A stretch of DNA of 64,000 bases from Methylococcaceae bacterium (GTDB taxonomy: Bacteria; Pseudomonadota; Gammaproteobacteria; Methylococcales; Methylomonadaceae). The notes beneath the pieces were generated by a model, which was given only the letters and a program-made list of their open reading frames with translations, did no database searches and was not told the origin of the DNA. The position numbers were made by a program, and so were the translations under genes. Below, piece by piece: positions 45,652 to 55,946 of this stretch; position 1 is the first letter of the stretch, and every line of letters starts with the position of its first letter. The stretch spans positions 124,001-188,000 of the forward strand of contig SPJS01000060.1 of NCBI GenBank assembly GCA_006844705.1. Reading direction: 5' to 3'.

Positions 45652-47964
45652 ATGAATAAAATTAATCATAGCGCTCTGTGTTTTACGCTAATGGCTGCTG
45701 CAAACTCAAGTTATGCCGGGGAGTATTTGGGGACCATGGAGGTCATCGGTCAAACCCCACTGGCCGGGACTGGTCTGTCTGCCGATAAAATACCTGCTCA
45801 TGTGCAATCGGTAACAGCCGAGCAGATCCAGGAAACCCAGGCATTGTCATTGGCTGATTATATGAATCGCTATCTGGGCAGTGTGCATATCAATGAAGCG
45901 CAGAACAACCCGTTTCAGCCGGATGTTTATTATCGCGGTTTCGTCGCATCGCCTCTGCTGGGCTTGCCACAAGGGTTATCCGTCTATGTTAATGGTGTGC
46001 GCTTTAATGAGCCATTTGGCGATTCAGTTAACTGGGATTTATTACCTCCTGGCGCTATCGATACCATGTCTTTAAGTCCGGGCTCCAACCCGTTATTTGG
46101 CCTCAACACCCTGGGCGGTGCGATTAATATTCAGACCAAAACCGGTTTTTCCGCACCCGGCCACCATTTTGAAGTGACCGGTGGGTCGTATGAAAGGCAT
46201 GCACAGGAAATTATGAGCGGTTGGAATAACGGCACTTGGGGGTATTACATTGACGTGCACCATTTTGAAGAAGAGGGCTGGCGAGATTTTTCGCCTTCTG
46301 AGGTTAAACAGGTCTTGGGCACCTTGAGCTGGCGTGGAGAGCGTGGCAGCCTGGATGTAACCCTGGCTGCCAACGACAACAAGCTGAAAGGTAATGGCGC
46401 AGTGCCTGATCAATTGCATAATCTCGAGCGCAAAGCGGTTTTTACTCATCCAGACCAGACCGTTACCCGCCTGTTTTTCTCCGAATTATCAGGAACCTTT
46501 GATGTGACGGATGACATTTTGTTAAGTGGTAACGCTTATTTCAGACAAAATCGTATCAAAACATTTAATGGGGATGACAGTGATTTCGAAGAGTGTTTAT
46601 TAGGGGCAAATGCGGGCTTGTTATGTGAAGAACCGGGGGGCGTCGAAGAAGTGGTTGAGGATGTCAACGGCAATAATGTGATTGCGACAGATGCCGTTGA
46701 AGGAGCGACCAACAATACCAGTCAGACCCATATGCGCAGTCGTGGCGGTACTTTCCAATCCATGTTCAGTCAGGACGTGCTTGGGCACGAAAACAATTTT
46801 GTGATTGGTGCCACGTATGATTATGCGGACGTACATTTTGAATCTGATACTGAGTTGGCTGAACTGACCGATACCCGAGGTACGCTTGGTAGTGGTATTC
46901 TGGTTGAAGAAGGCCGGGTTCGGTTAAACACAACGACAGAAACCTTGAGTATCTATTTCAATGAGAGTTTCTCGTTAACTGAAGATTTAACCATCAGTTT
47001 TGGCGGTCGATACAACCATATCGAAATCGAATTAAAAAACCAGTATATCAATGGGCCGGATAAGTTGAGTGGCAAGCATACTTTTGATCGTTTCAATCCT
47101 TCGGTAGGCTTTACCTGGCAGGCGTTAGATAATCTCGGAGTGTATGGTAGTTACAGTGAATCATCCCGAGTGCCTACGCCGATGGAATTAAGTTGTGCAG
47201 ATGAAGACGATCCATGCCGTCTGCCCAATGCTTTTGTTGCCGACCCACCGCTGGATCAAGTGGTAGCTAAATCCTGGGAAGCCGGTTTACGCGGTCAATT
47301 TACCGAGGTTTTAGGTCAAGGCGGGATGGCTTGGAATCTGGGGTTCTTTCACACGACAAACCATGATGACATTATCTTCAACCGGGGGGGTGGCAGCATC
47401 AGCGAAGGTTTCTTCAGTAACGTCGGGCAAACTCAGCGCTATGGAGTAGAAGCCGGTTTTAATCTAACTATGCCGAACCTGTTTAGCGACATTGATAAGT
47501 GGAGTTTTTCAACCAATTACACGTATTTGCATGCGCGTTTCAAAGACAGCTTCGTCATTCAGAACCCGGAAGATACTGCTGTGGCCGCCACAGTAACCAG
47601 GGGTGATCGCATTCCTGGGTTGCCGGAACATTTATTCAAGGCCTCAGTTGGCGTTGAATTGTGGCAACGCTGGAGTATTGCTATCGACATGCAATACAAC
47701 GGCGATCAATTCTTCCGCGGCGATGAAGCCAATCTGACAGCACCACTGGCAGGCTATTGGGTATTTAATGCAAGAACTGAAGTGAAAGTGAATGACCATA
47801 TCAGCTTTTTCGGTAAACTGGATAATATCTTCGACCGCGACTACAAAACTTTCGGTGTCTATGGCGAAGCCGATGAAGTACTCGGTCCGGCTTTTGACGA
47901 AGGTCGCTTTGTCTCCCCTGGCATGCCAAGAGCTGGCTGGGTGGGTGTAAAACTATCTCTTTAA
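45652..47964 (+). CDS. TonB-dependent outer membrane receptor
   Basis: A 770-residue protein with a signal peptide ([10 protein letters not shown]), a TonB-box-like segment ([11 protein letters not shown]), a plug domain ([19 protein letters not shown] ... [20 protein letters not shown] block near residue 155-170) and a 22-strand barrel ending in WVGVKLSL, whose hydrophobic last residue suits outer-membrane insertion. [20 protein letters not shown] and [16 protein letters not shown] are typical barrel motifs of the FecA/metal-complex class. The ligand is unknown. Its position opposite a ZIP transporter makes zinc or another metal complex a reasonable guess. No TonB/ExbBD genes are in the window. 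Confidence 0.93.
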   Translation: MNKINHSALCFTLMAAANSSYAGEYLGTMEVIGQTPLAGTGLSADKIPAHVQSVTAEQIQETQALSLADYMNRYLGSVHINEAQNNPFQPDVYYRGFVASPLLGLPQGLSVYVNGVRFNEPFGDSVNWDLLPPGAIDTMSLSPGSNPLFGLNTLGGAINIQTKTGFSAPGHHFEVTGGSYERHAQEIMSGWNNGTWGYYIDVHHFEEEGWRDFSPSEVKQVLGTLSWRGERGSLDVTLAANDNKLKGNGAVPDQLHNLERKAVFTHPDQTVTRLFFSELSGTFDVTDDILLSGNAYFRQNRIKTFNGDDSDFEECLLGANAGLLCEEPGGVEEVVEDVNGNNVIATDAVEGATNNTSQTHMRSRGGTFQSMFSQDVLGHENNFVIGATYDYADVHFESDTELAELTDTRGTLGSGILVEEGRVRLNTTTETLSIYFNESFSLTEDLTISFGGRYNHIEIELKNQYINGPDKLSGKHTFDRFNPSVGFTWQALDNLGVYGSYSESSRVPTPMELSCADEDDPCRLPNAFVADPPLDQVVAKSWEAGLRGQFTEVLGQGGMAWNLGFFHTTNHDDIIFNRGGGSISEGFFSNVGQTQRYGVEAGFNLTMPNLFSDIDKWSFSTNYTYLHARFKDSFVIQNPEDTAVAATVTRGDRIPGLPEHLFKASVGVELWQRWSIAIDMQYNGDQFFRGDEANLTAPLAGYWVFNARTEVKVNDHISFFGKLDNIFDRDYKTFGVYGEADEVLGPAFDEGRFVSPGMPRAGWVGVKLSL

Positions 47965-48001
47965 GTAGAGCGGGTTGCAGCTATCATCGTGCGCTGAAAG
48001 T

Positions 48002-48027
48002 CTCATCGGGGGATTCGCCCCGATGAG
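48002..48027 (+). terminator. Strong hairpin after the TonB receptor gene
   Basis: CTCATCGGGG and CCCCGATGAG pair perfectly over 10 bases with the loop GATTCG. It lies 38 bases after the receptor stop and between convergent genes (receptor and rne). No T run follows, so it may work with Rho or as an RNA-stabilising hairpin. Confidence 0.7.
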
Positions 48028-48102
48028 ATGATGGCCGGATAACTTAGCATTATTAAGCCAATGTGATTGTTATTGGCTTATCGAGCCTCATATCAATTGA
48101 GG

Positions 48103-50265
48103 CTAGCTATCTGAGTCTACTGTTTCAGATCTGGTTTCTGGCGAATTATCTCCCGCCTGCGTGGACTTTTTAGAGTCTCGCTGCCGTTTTTCAAATTGGT
48201 TTGAATATGTTGTAGCGTTGTTTTCGCTATTCGCTGCGGAACTTGAAGATTCATTGTTACTTGTTGAATCCGCTTGAGTCCGGTTGGAAGGGCGTCTATT
48301 GCCATTATTGCGTCTCCTGCGAGCGGGACCACGACGGTTGTTTCTACTTTTTTGCGGCTGATCAGACGCAGAATCCGTGGGATTTGTATTGGCTTCATTG
48401 TTGGATTCAGCCGGCTGTTTATGGCTATCCGTTTTCTTTTCTTGCCTGTTAGGGTTTCTGTTGTTGCGTCTTCTTGGAGGTTTTGAAGAACCGTTTTTTG
48501 TTTTGTTTTGATGTGGTCTGGCCGGTTTCGGTTTATGTTCAGTTTTTTTCTGAGCTGATTCAGTGGATTCTGTACTTGATGCTGAGTCATCAGGTGTGCC
48601 GACCAGCTTTTGCCAGAATCTTGCAATCAGGCTGGCTGAAGATTTTGCCTGGCTGTTAGGAATAGGGGCTTCCGGCAGGAATTCCTTGATAGCAGGTGCT
48701 TCAGATTTTTGGTTGGAATGCTTAACAAATTCAGGCACATCATGTGATTCTGATTTAAGTTGTTCGTGACTGGTTCTTTGCTCAGAATTATCCGAGATGC
48801 GAATGCGTTCAATGTCGTACGCAGGCGTTTCCAGGTGTTTGCTGGGGAGCACCACAATATTAACGTTCAGGCGCGACTCAAGTTCCTGGATACTGTTACG
48901 TTTTTCATTGAGTAGAAAAGTGGCGCAGTCGATAGGTAAATGTGCGATGACCTTTTCTGTCGCCGGTTTCATTGCTTCTTCTTCGATGATTCTCAATACC
49001 GCTAACGTGACTGATTCGATGTTGCGGATAGACCCTTGCCCTTTACAACGCGGACAGGGTAGTTGAGTAGCATCGCCTAATGAAGGCCTTATGCGCTGCC
49101 TGGACATTTCCAGCAGGCCAAATCGGGAAATACGCCCGGTTTGAATGCGTGCACGGTCAATTTTCAGGGCTTCTTTTAATTGGCTTTCAACTTGGCGTTG
49201 GTTCTTGTTGGCCATCATGTCAATGAAATCAATGACAAACAAACCGCCTAAATCACGCAAACGCAGTTGACGGGAAATTTCATCAGCGGCTTCAAGATTG
49301 GTATTTAATGCAGTTTCTTCAATATCACTGCCTTTAATGGCGCGGGCAGAGTTGATATCAATCGAAGTTAATGCTTCGGTATGATCAATAACAATTGAGC
49401 CGCCAGAAGGTAGAGTCACCTCCCGCTGATAAGCCATTTCAATTTGTGACTCAATTTGATAACGGCTGAAAAGAGGAACAGATTCAGCATACAGGTGCGC
49501 TTTACTTAAAAAATGCGGCATCACTTGTTGCAGAAAATTCTGTACAAGTTTAAAAGATTCTTCGTTATCAATCAGAATTTCATCAATTTCATTGCGTAAA
49601 TGATCACGTAACGCACGAATAATGATATTACTTTCCTGGAAAATAAGAAAAGGAGCCGCTTTTTCAGTGCTCGACCTGTCAACGGCTTCCCACAGTTGCA
49701 GCAGATAGTTTAAATCCCATTGCAGCTCTTCGGTACTTTTACCGCAACCGGCAGTACGGATAATTAGCCCCATGTCTTCAGGTATTTCTAAAGCTGCCAT
49801 GGCTTCTTTTAGTTCACTGCGGGTTTCGCCTTCGATGCGACGAGATATTCCGCCGGCTTTAGGATTATTTGGCATTAATACCAGATAAGTTCCGGCCAAG
49901 CTGATGTAGGTGGTAAGTGCTGCGCCTTTGTTTCCGCGTTCTTCTTTTTCAATCTGAACAATGACTTCCTGGCCTTCTTTAACTGTCTTTGTTGAAGACG
50001 ATTGATCATTTCCACCCGAATTTTGAGCGCTTTTATATTGAGGCGAGATTTCCTTGAGCGGTAAAAAGCCATGTTTTTCTGCACCATAATTTACAAATGC
50101 AGCTTCTAGTGCGGGTTCGACGCGGGTGATAATGCCTTTATAAATATTTGATTTTTTCTGTTCTTTTGATGGAACTTCTATGTCAAAGTCATAGAGTTTT
50201 TGGCCATCTACCAAAGCAACACGCAACTCTTCAGGTTGAGTGGCATTGATAAGCATTCTTTTCAT
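48103..50265 (-). CDS. rne: Ribonuclease E
   Basis: A 720-residue endoribonuclease. It starts [20 protein letters not shown], has the S1 domain ([20 protein letters not shown]), the 5' sensor/RNase H-like part and the DNase I-like catalytic core ([20 protein letters not shown] and [13 protein letters not shown] with the Mg-binding aspartates), and the Zn-link CPRCKGQG. The C-terminal 200 residues are a low-complexity R/N/Q/S-rich tail ([25 protein letters not shown]), much shorter than E. coli's 560-residue scaffold, but still with arginine-rich RNA-binding parts. It degrades mRNA and matures rRNA and tRNA at the membrane. The long leader upstream probably allows autoregulation. Confidence 0.97.
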   Translation of the reverse strand: MKRMLINATQPEELRVALVDGQKLYDFDIEVPSKEQKKSNIYKGIITRVEPALEAAFVNYGAEKHGFLPLKEISPQYKSAQNSGGNDQSSSTKTVKEGQEVIVQIEKEERGNKGAALTTYISLAGTYLVLMPNNPKAGGISRRIEGETRSELKEAMAALEIPEDMGLIIRTAGCGKSTEELQWDLNYLLQLWEAVDRSSTEKAAPFLIFQESNIIIRALRDHLRNEIDEILIDNEESFKLVQNFLQQVMPHFLSKAHLYAESVPLFSRYQIESQIEMAYQREVTLPSGGSIVIDHTEALTSIDINSARAIKGSDIEETALNTNLEAADEISRQLRLRDLGGLFVIDFIDMMANKNQRQVESQLKEALKIDRARIQTGRISRFGLLEMSRQRIRPSLGDATQLPCPRCKGQGSIRNIESVTLAVLRIIEEEAMKPATEKVIAHLPIDCATFLLNEKRNSIQELESRLNVNIVVLPSKHLETPAYDIERIRISDNSEQRTSHEQLKSESHDVPEFVKHSNQKSEAPAIKEFLPEAPIPNSQAKSSASLIARFWQKLVGTPDDSASSTESTESAQKKTEHKPKPARPHQNKTKNGSSKPPRRRNNRNPNRQEKKTDSHKQPAESNNEANTNPTDSASDQPQKSRNNRRGPARRRRNNGNRRPSNRTQADSTSNNESSSSAANSENNATTYSNQFEKRQRDSKKSTQAGDNSPETRSETVDSDS

Positions 50266-50806
50266 TAAATAATCCTTAAAATATTACCGCTCCCTGAAGG
50301 AAAGTACACTGATTTAAAGTTATGCTAAGGCTAACTCCAACTACAAACTTCAAAATATATAAGACATTGGTCTCTCGACTAACCGAGATTGCTTTTATTA
50401 TTTGCCTGATAAATCAAGGGAAATAAGCGAAGAATGCCTCTTCGCAAAAAACTGTTAGTTACCTGGTAACAAAGCGTAAGTTTTTTTGTTTGTATTATTT
50501 TTTAGAAGGAATGCTTCCTTCTTGTAAATCAGTATATTATTCTTTCTGCCCTTTTCAGGAGCTGTCTCGTTCATCATGGGGCGAACGATTAATCCCCCAG
50601 TATTCAAAAACTGACACTTTTGCCAGTATTGAAATGTATACGTTATGTTTTATGACTTGAATTTAAGTCGTTTATCTGTGAGTTTCAAAAAACTGCTTGG
50701 ACATAACATACATATTTTTTAACTAATATCAACGCTAATATAACAACCTTTATCAGCTACATCAATTTAAACATCAAGTTATGATGAAAATTGCTATCAT
50801 TTACAG
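50266..50806. other. Divergent rne-rluC intergenic region and rne leader
   Basis: 541 bases without a gene. In enterobacteria the rne transcript has a long structured 5' leader that RNase E itself cleaves; this space has room for the same. I see A/T-rich promoter-like DNA near 50700-50800 before rluC and a possible GGGG/CCCC hairpin near 50577-50600, but cannot place promoters firmly. Confidence 0.5.
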
Positions 50807-51766
50807 ATGAAAATCGCAGTAGACACAAAAAAGCCTGAAGTTCGCTTTGTTACCGTTGGACCAGAAAATGACGGCCAACGACTGGATAATTTTCTGTTTA
50901 GTGAGTTGAAAGGTGTCCCCAAGACCAGAATTTACAGAATCGTAAGAAAAGGCGAAGTGCGTGTAAACAAAGGGCGGGTGGATGCAAAATATCGACTTAA
51001 AATACACGATAGAGTGCGGATTCCGCCAGTAAGAGTCGCGACGAATACAGCAGAAGTGCAACTTCAGCCTAGATTAAAAGAAGCTTTGCAGTCCAATATT
51101 CTTTATGAAGATGAAGGTTTTTTGTTACTAAATAAACCTTCAGGTTTTGCTGTACATGGAGGCACTGGTATTCAATCAGGTGTCATTGAAGGTTTTCGTT
51201 ATTTACGACCTCAGCAAAAATTTTGTGAATTGGTTCACCGTTTAGATAAAGAAACATCCGGCTGTCTGTTGATTGCTAAAAAAAGAAGTGTTCTGACTGC
51301 GCTGCATGAAATGTTTCAGGGAGATGGGATAAAAAAAACATACGTTGCTTTACTGGAGGGTAGCTGGCGCAATCAAAAACAGAAAGTTACTCAGCCTCTA
51401 CTAAAAAATATGAATCAGGGAGGAGAGCGCTTTGTACGTGTTGATGAACGAGGCAAGTCGGCAATAACCCGTTTTACCCTCAGACAGCGATTTCAACAGT
51501 TAACCCTGGTCCAGGCGGAACCAGAGACCGGACGGACGCATCAGATAAGAGTGCATGCCGCGTGGATGGGACACCCGATTATTGGCGATACGAAATATGG
51601 TCGAGAAGATGTTAATAGCCATTACAAACAAAAAGGGTTTCATCGCCTTTTTTTGCATGCAGAAGCACTAAGCTTTAAACATCCTGTCTCAGGTGAATTA
51701 ATGAATTTTACAGCCCCCTTGCCGGAAGAATTGCAAAGGTTACTTAACAATGAAAAGACAATATGA
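50807..51766 (+). CDS. rluC: 23S rRNA pseudouridine synthase RluC
   Basis: A 319-residue enzyme. The N-terminal S4 domain is GQRLDNFLFSELKGVPKTRI with RVNKGRVDAKYRL; the catalytic domain has LNKPSGFAVHGG, then VHRLDKETSGCLLIAKK with the nucleophilic Asp in HRLDKETSG, and ETGRTHQIRVHAAWMGHPII. In E. coli RluC makes pseudouridines 955, 2504 and 2580 of 23S rRNA. The placement opposite rne is the conserved gammaproteobacterial arrangement. The 3' end overlaps the HAD gene by 17 bases. Confidence 0.95.
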   Translation: MKIAVDTKKPEVRFVTVGPENDGQRLDNFLFSELKGVPKTRIYRIVRKGEVRVNKGRVDAKYRLKIHDRVRIPPVRVATNTAEVQLQPRLKEALQSNILYEDEGFLLLNKPSGFAVHGGTGIQSGVIEGFRYLRPQQKFCELVHRLDKETSGCLLIAKKRSVLTALHEMFQGDGIKKTYVALLEGSWRNQKQKVTQPLLKNMNQGGERFVRVDERGKSAITRFTLRQRFQQLTLVQAEPETGRTHQIRVHAAWMGHPIIGDTKYGREDVNSHYKQKGFHRLFLHAEALSFKHPVSGELMNFTAPLPEELQRLLNNEKTI

Positions 51767-52397
51767 TTTGATAATTTTTGACTGGGATGGAACATTGGTT
51801 GATTCAATCGATTGGATCGTCCATTGTATTCAGCAGTCGGCAATTGATTGTTGTTACCCCGTGCCAGAAGAAGATGAAATAAAGGACATTATAGGATTAA
51901 GTATTGAGCATGCCCTGCTCAAGTTGTTTCCAGATGTCGATCGCGAAACGCAACAAATGTTTATTTCTAAATACACCCAATATTTTCGTTCCAAACAGCC
52001 GTCTCCGGATGATTTGTTTACCGGAGTAAAAGAGATGTTGCTTGAATTTAAACAACTTGGCTATAAATTGGCAGTAGCCACAGGGAAAAAAAATGAGGGA
52101 TTACAAAAAGCGATGCATGGGACTGGAATAGGGGATTTGTTTTGTATAACCCGCAGTGCAGATCAAACAGCATCAAAACCTGATCCACTAATGCTGGAAG
52201 AAATTGTGAATGAAATGCAGGTCAGCAAACAGCGAACGTTGATGGTGGGTGACTCGGAACACGATATGCAAATGGCCAGAAATGCGGGGATTTTTGCGGT
52301 AGCTGTGGAATGCGGTGCACATGATAAAGAGGTGTTGTCCCGATTTGAGCCGTTGCATTGTTTGCCACAAACCTGTGCTTTATCCAGCGTAATATAA
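51750..52397 (+). CDS. HAD-superfamily phosphatase (Gph-like, HAD-IA)
   Basis: A 215-residue hydrolase. Motif I is LIIFDWDGTLVDS (nucleophile Asp and the DxD acid/base), motif II is LAVATGK, motif III SKPDPLMLEE, and motif IV MVGDSEHDMQMARNAG. The helical cap lies between motifs I and II (class I, variant A). The substrate is probably phosphoglycolate or a similar small phosphate. It overlaps rluC and precedes sppA by 15 bases, an arrangement found in many gammaproteobacteria. Confidence 0.92.
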   Translation: MKRQYDLIIFDWDGTLVDSIDWIVHCIQQSAIDCCYPVPEEDEIKDIIGLSIEHALLKLFPDVDRETQQMFISKYTQYFRSKQPSPDDLFTGVKEMLLEFKQLGYKLAVATGKKNEGLQKAMHGTGIGDLFCITRSADQTASKPDPLMLEEIVNEMQVSKQRTLMVGDSEHDMQMARNAGIFAVAVECGAHDKEVLSRFEPLHCLPQTCALSSVI

Positions 52398-52412
52398 TTC
52401 AGGAATTAACTC

Positions 52413-53387
52413 ATGGAAAATCAAAATTTACCTGCTTCAGAAGACTTAACGAAAGACAATAACTGGGAAAGAGAAACCTTGGAAAAACTGGTGTTTGCTG
52501 CGGTTGATGAGCAGAAAAAAGCCAGGCGCTGGGGGATATTCTTCAAGCTGCTCACCTTTACTTATTTATTGACATTACTGGGCGTCGCTGTGTATCCACA
52601 GCTTAAATCAGAGATGACATCCAGTGATGAAAAACATGCGGCTGTGATTGATATTCAAGGCGTGATTGCTGACAGTGAGCCGGCCAGTGCTCAAGTTATT
52701 ATTGAAGGCTTGAGAAGTGCAGTCAAAAATGCAAACACCAAGGGCATTATCCTGAAAATTAATTCTCCAGGAGGAAGTCCGGTGCAGGCTGACTACGTAT
52801 ATAATGAAATACGCAGATTGCGTGAGAAACATCCAGATATACCGATCTATTCAGTCGTTACAGATATTTGTGCCTCCGGCGGGTATTATATAGCGGCAGC
52901 CAGTGATAGAATTTTTGTCAACAAGGCCAGCCTGGTTGGTTCAATCGGGGTTTTGATGAACGGCTTTGGATTTGTTGAAGTTCTGGATAAACTGGGCATT
53001 GAAAGGCGATTAATGACTGCAGGGAGGCATAAAGCCATGCTCGATCCATTTTCTCCAGTAAATGATGGGGAAAGCAAGCATATGCAAACCTTGTTGAATC
53101 ACGTCCATCAACAATTTATTGATGCAGTACGCACAGGTAGAGGTGAACGCTTACAGGAAAGCGAAGATACTTTTTCCGGCCTGGTCTGGAACGGCACAGA
53201 GAGCGTTAAGCTTGGATTGGCGGATGATTTTGGCAGTGTAGATTCCGTTGCCAAAAATATAATAGGCACAGAAACCATGCTGAACTTTACACCTCAGGAA
53301 AATCTAATGGAAAGATTAACCGGGAAATTTGCGACAGCTTTTGGGCGAGGATTGGCTTCCGTGTTTGCTCATATGAAATTGCAATGA
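52413..53387 (+). CDS. sppA: Signal peptide peptidase SppA (S49 family, short form)
   Basis: A 324-residue membrane-anchored protease. One N-terminal helix (GIFFKLLTFTYLLTLLGVAV) is followed by the S49 domain: GIILKINSPGGSPVQADYVY, then DICASGGYYIAAASDRIFVN with the catalytic Ser, GSIGVLMNGFGFVEVLDKLG, and AGRHKAMLDPFSPVN with the catalytic Lys. It is the half-length form that assembles as an octamer. It digests cleaved signal peptides in the membrane. Third gene after rluC and the HAD phosphatase, probably in one operon. Confidence 0.95.
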   Translation: MENQNLPASEDLTKDNNWERETLEKLVFAAVDEQKKARRWGIFFKLLTFTYLLTLLGVAVYPQLKSEMTSSDEKHAAVIDIQGVIADSEPASAQVIIEGLRSAVKNANTKGIILKINSPGGSPVQADYVYNEIRRLREKHPDIPIYSVVTDICASGGYYIAAASDRIFVNKASLVGSIGVLMNGFGFVEVLDKLGIERRLMTAGRHKAMLDPFSPVNDGESKHMQTLLNHVHQQFIDAVRTGRGERLQESEDTFSGLVWNGTESVKLGLADDFGSVDSVAKNIIGTETMLNFTPQENLMERLTGKFATAFGRGLASVFAHMKLQ

Positions 53388-53551
53388 GGAGTAGGACAAT
53401 TCTGAATTCAGCAAGAGACATTTAATTGAGATGTGAAATGCCAAATTTTTCAAAATATAGTGTTGACATACATAATAAAAAGTTCAGTGCGTGTTCATGC
53501 AGTTTTCATAGAATGAGCCAGGAAAATTCCAAGACAAACTACAGTTGGGTT

Positions 53552-53824
53552 ATGCAGAAATTTGCGATACTTTATTTTATTAGCGGGCTATGGGGAACGT
53601 CCTGCCTGGCGGAGGAAGCACCACTGCTTGCCTTAATGTCTGTGGATGAGGCCGCAAAAAAAGTGACGGAACAGGCCAAAGGCAATAAAGTGCTGGCAAC
53701 CAAAACTGAAGACGTCGAAGGAAAGAAAGTTCATGTGATTAAAGTATTAAGCTCAGATGGACGGGTTCAGCATATCAAGATTGATGCTGACACTGGAGAG
53801 ATTATTAATCAATCCACTGAATAA
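53552..53824 (+). CDS. PepSY-domain secreted protein
   Basis: About 90 residues with a signal peptide (FAILYFISGLWGTSCLA-EE) and one PepSY domain: ALMSVDEAAKKVTEQAKGNK, TKTEDVEGKKVHVIKVLSSD and HIKIDADTGEIINQ. PepSY proteins are thought to inhibit or sense periplasmic peptidases. The ATG at 53552 is selected for the signal peptide; 53513 is an alternative giving a longer leader. It lies 44 bases before a PhoP-like regulator, and small PepSY genes commonly accompany such two-component systems, possibly as target or modulator of the sensor. Confidence 0.85.
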   Translation: MQKFAILYFISGLWGTSCLAEEAPLLALMSVDEAAKKVTEQAKGNKVLATKTEDVEGKKVHVIKVLSSDGRVQHIKIDADTGEIINQSTE

Positions 53825-53868
53825 ATGCTTTGGGATCATGAGGTAGCATTCGGAAAAGAAGGAAAACT

Positions 53869-54546
53869 ATGCGCATTCTAGTTGTTGAAGATGAGGCAAT
53901 ATTACGAGATCAGATTAAACAGCATTTTGCCGGAAAAGGGTTTGCTGTAGATGTTGCTGAAAACGCAACAGATGGATTGTACCTGGCAGAGGAATTCCCC
54001 GTAGATGTGGCGATAGTTGACATCGGTCTGCCTGATTTTAGCGGTATCGAATTAATTAAAAAATTACGCGATAAGAAAAATCGCCTTCCTGTGTTGTTAT
54101 TGACGGCGCGCAGCCGATGGCAGGATAAGGTTGAAGGACTGGAAGCAGGGGCGGATGATTATCTTGCCAAACCTTTTCATTTTGAAGAGTTAATGGCGCG
54201 AGTCAATGCCTTATTACGTCGCTCCAAAGGCAATGCACACCCTGTTCTCAGCTTTGCCAACATCTCTCTGGATACAGTTACTCAAATTGTTAAAGTCGAT
54301 GAAAACCAAGTTGATTTGACGGCCTATGAGTACAAAGTGCTGGAATATCTGTTATTTCGTCAGGGTGAAGTTGTCTCCAAGTCAGTATTGACTGAACATA
54401 TCTACGATGAAGACTTTGAAAGAGACAGTAACGTCATAGAGGTATTCATCGGCAGGTTGCGGAAAAAAATTGATCCTGATGGCAAAACCAATCCGATAGA
54501 GACGCTGAGAGGGAGAGGATACAGGATTCCTTCTGTTGCAGAGTAA
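53869..54546 (+). CDS. Response regulator, OmpR/PhoP family
   Basis: A 225-residue protein. The receiver domain (MRILVVEDEAILRDQIKQHF) has the phosphorylated Asp51 in VAIVDIGLPDFSG and the PhoP-like run LLTARSRWQDKVEGLEAGAD. The C-terminal winged helix (LTAYEYKVLEYLLFRQGEVV; VFIGRLRKKID; TLRGRGYRI) binds DNA. It resembles PhoP most, but the signal cannot be read from sequence. An AAGGAAA ribosome site precedes the ATG. It is followed after 6 bases by its kinase. Confidence 0.92.
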   Translation: MRILVVEDEAILRDQIKQHFAGKGFAVDVAENATDGLYLAEEFPVDVAIVDIGLPDFSGIELIKKLRDKKNRLPVLLLTARSRWQDKVEGLEAGADDYLAKPFHFEELMARVNALLRRSKGNAHPVLSFANISLDTVTQIVKVDENQVDLTAYEYKVLEYLLFRQGEVVSKSVLTEHIYDEDFERDSNVIEVFIGRLRKKIDPDGKTNPIETLRGRGYRIPSVAE

Positions 54547-54552
54547 TTTAAC

Positions 54553-55902
54553 GTGTTCAAATCCCATTCTTTAAGTATTCGATTGTTATGGTCTGCTGCA
54601 TTGGTGTTGCTGGCATTTTTTGCCATTGTGGTATTGGTTTTGCAAAAGGCCTTTGAAAACAGTACCGAGCAGGCACTTAAAGAAAAAATGTACACTCAGC
54701 TCTATGCATTATTGTCGGTTGCTGAGGTGGATAGCAATGTTCAATTACAAATGCCTGCACAAATGCGCGAACCAAGATTGTCAAATCCGGGGTCAGGTTT
54801 ATATGCGATGATCCGGTTATCTGATGATAGCGTTGAATGGCGCTCTACTTCTGCCGTCGGATTGGAATTACCAAAAATTGACGGCTTGGAACAGGGGCAG
54901 TCGCTATTTTTTAAAGACCCCATGAATGATTTTTATATCTTGCATTATGCGGTGTTATGGGAGAATGAGGCAGGTTTTGAACGAGGTTATGTATTTACTG
55001 TCGCTGATGATGGCAGATCGTTAATCAGTCAGGTGGCTGAGTTCAGGCATACACTGATTAGTTGGCTGATGGTGATAGGAAGTATCTTGGTACTTGTTCA
55101 GTTGATGGTGTTTCGTTGGAGCCTGAAGCCGCTGAGGGAGATCGTTAATGATCTTGAGCAAATCGAACAGGCAAAGAAACTGCGCCTTGATGGTCATTAT
55201 CCAGTCGAACTTAAAGGATTAGCAGGTAATTTAAATGCCTTGATCAGCAGTGAGCGTGCGCATATGGAGCGGTATCGCAATACGTTGGCCGATTTATCTC
55301 ATAGCCTGAAAACACCTTTGGCTATTTTGACCGGGTGTGTTGCAAGCGAACACATTGAACGCGACACCATCGATCATCAGATTGTTCGTATGAATGAGAT
55401 TATCGAGTATCAATTGCAAAAAGCTGCAGCCAAAGGTCAACAGCAGTTGCCTGGCAGGATTAATCTAAAATCTGTTTTAAGTAAAATTCTAGCGTCTTTA
55501 AATAAAGTTTATTTTGCAAAAAATATCCATTTTGAATTGATGGCTGATGAAGAAACGATTATTTATTGCGAAGAGGGTGACTTATATGAAATTGTAGGTA
55601 ACTTGCTTGATAATGCGTGTAAATGGTGCCAATCTAATGTAATTGCTACTGTTGAGACCTATACACAGGTCGCCGGCATTGAATATTCAGTCAGAGTTAC
55701 GATTGAAGATGATGGGCCTGGTATTACACCGGAAATGATAGATGTAATTTTACAAAGAGGGGTCAGGGCGGATCAGAACATCACCGGGCATGGGATAGGG
55801 ATGGCCATCGTGAATGAATTGTTAGAGTTATTGGGTGGTAAGCTCGAAGCGGGTAAAAGCCAGCAGTTGGGCGGCATGCTGTGGAGGGTTTATTTGCCAT
55901 AA
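54553..55902 (+). CDS. Sensor histidine kinase, PhoQ-like
   Basis: A 449-residue kinase starting with GTG. TM1 (LWSAALVLLAFFAIVVLVLQ), a periplasmic domain of about 140 residues with no metal cluster obvious to me, TM2 (LISWLMVIGSILVLVQLMVF), a HAMP-like linker, then the dimerisation helix LADLSHSLKTPLAILTG with the phospho-His, and the ATPase blocks NLLDNACKWCQ (N box), VTIEDDGPGITPEM (G1) and GHGIGMAIVNELLELLGG (G2). It phosphorylates the adjacent regulator. The short H-box form SHSLKTPL is the PhoQ-type sequence. The stop lies inside the following hairpin. Confidence 0.92.
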   Translation: MFKSHSLSIRLLWSAALVLLAFFAIVVLVLQKAFENSTEQALKEKMYTQLYALLSVAEVDSNVQLQMPAQMREPRLSNPGSGLYAMIRLSDDSVEWRSTSAVGLELPKIDGLEQGQSLFFKDPMNDFYILHYAVLWENEAGFERGYVFTVADDGRSLISQVAEFRHTLISWLMVIGSILVLVQLMVFRWSLKPLREIVNDLEQIEQAKKLRLDGHYPVELKGLAGNLNALISSERAHMERYRNTLADLSHSLKTPLAILTGCVASEHIERDTIDHQIVRMNEIIEYQLQKAAAKGQQQLPGRINLKSVLSKILASLNKVYFAKNIHFELMADEETIIYCEEGDLYEIVGNLLDNACKWCQSNVIATVETYTQVAGIEYSVRVTIEDDGPGITPEMIDVILQRGVRADQNITGHGIGMAIVNELLELLGGKLEAGKSQQLGGMLWRVYLP

Positions 55903-55934
55903 TACAGGTGTGGGTACAAGTCCCACACCTGTAT
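55902..55934. terminator. Bidirectional terminator-like hairpin
   Basis: ATACAGGTGTGGG and CCCACACCTGTAT form a perfect 13-base stem with loop TACAAGT. It sits between the convergent kinase and gmd genes and begins at the last base of the kinase stop codon. A GCTCTTTGATG tail follows on the plus strand. Confidence 0.8.
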
Positions 55935-55946
55935 GCTCTTTGATGA

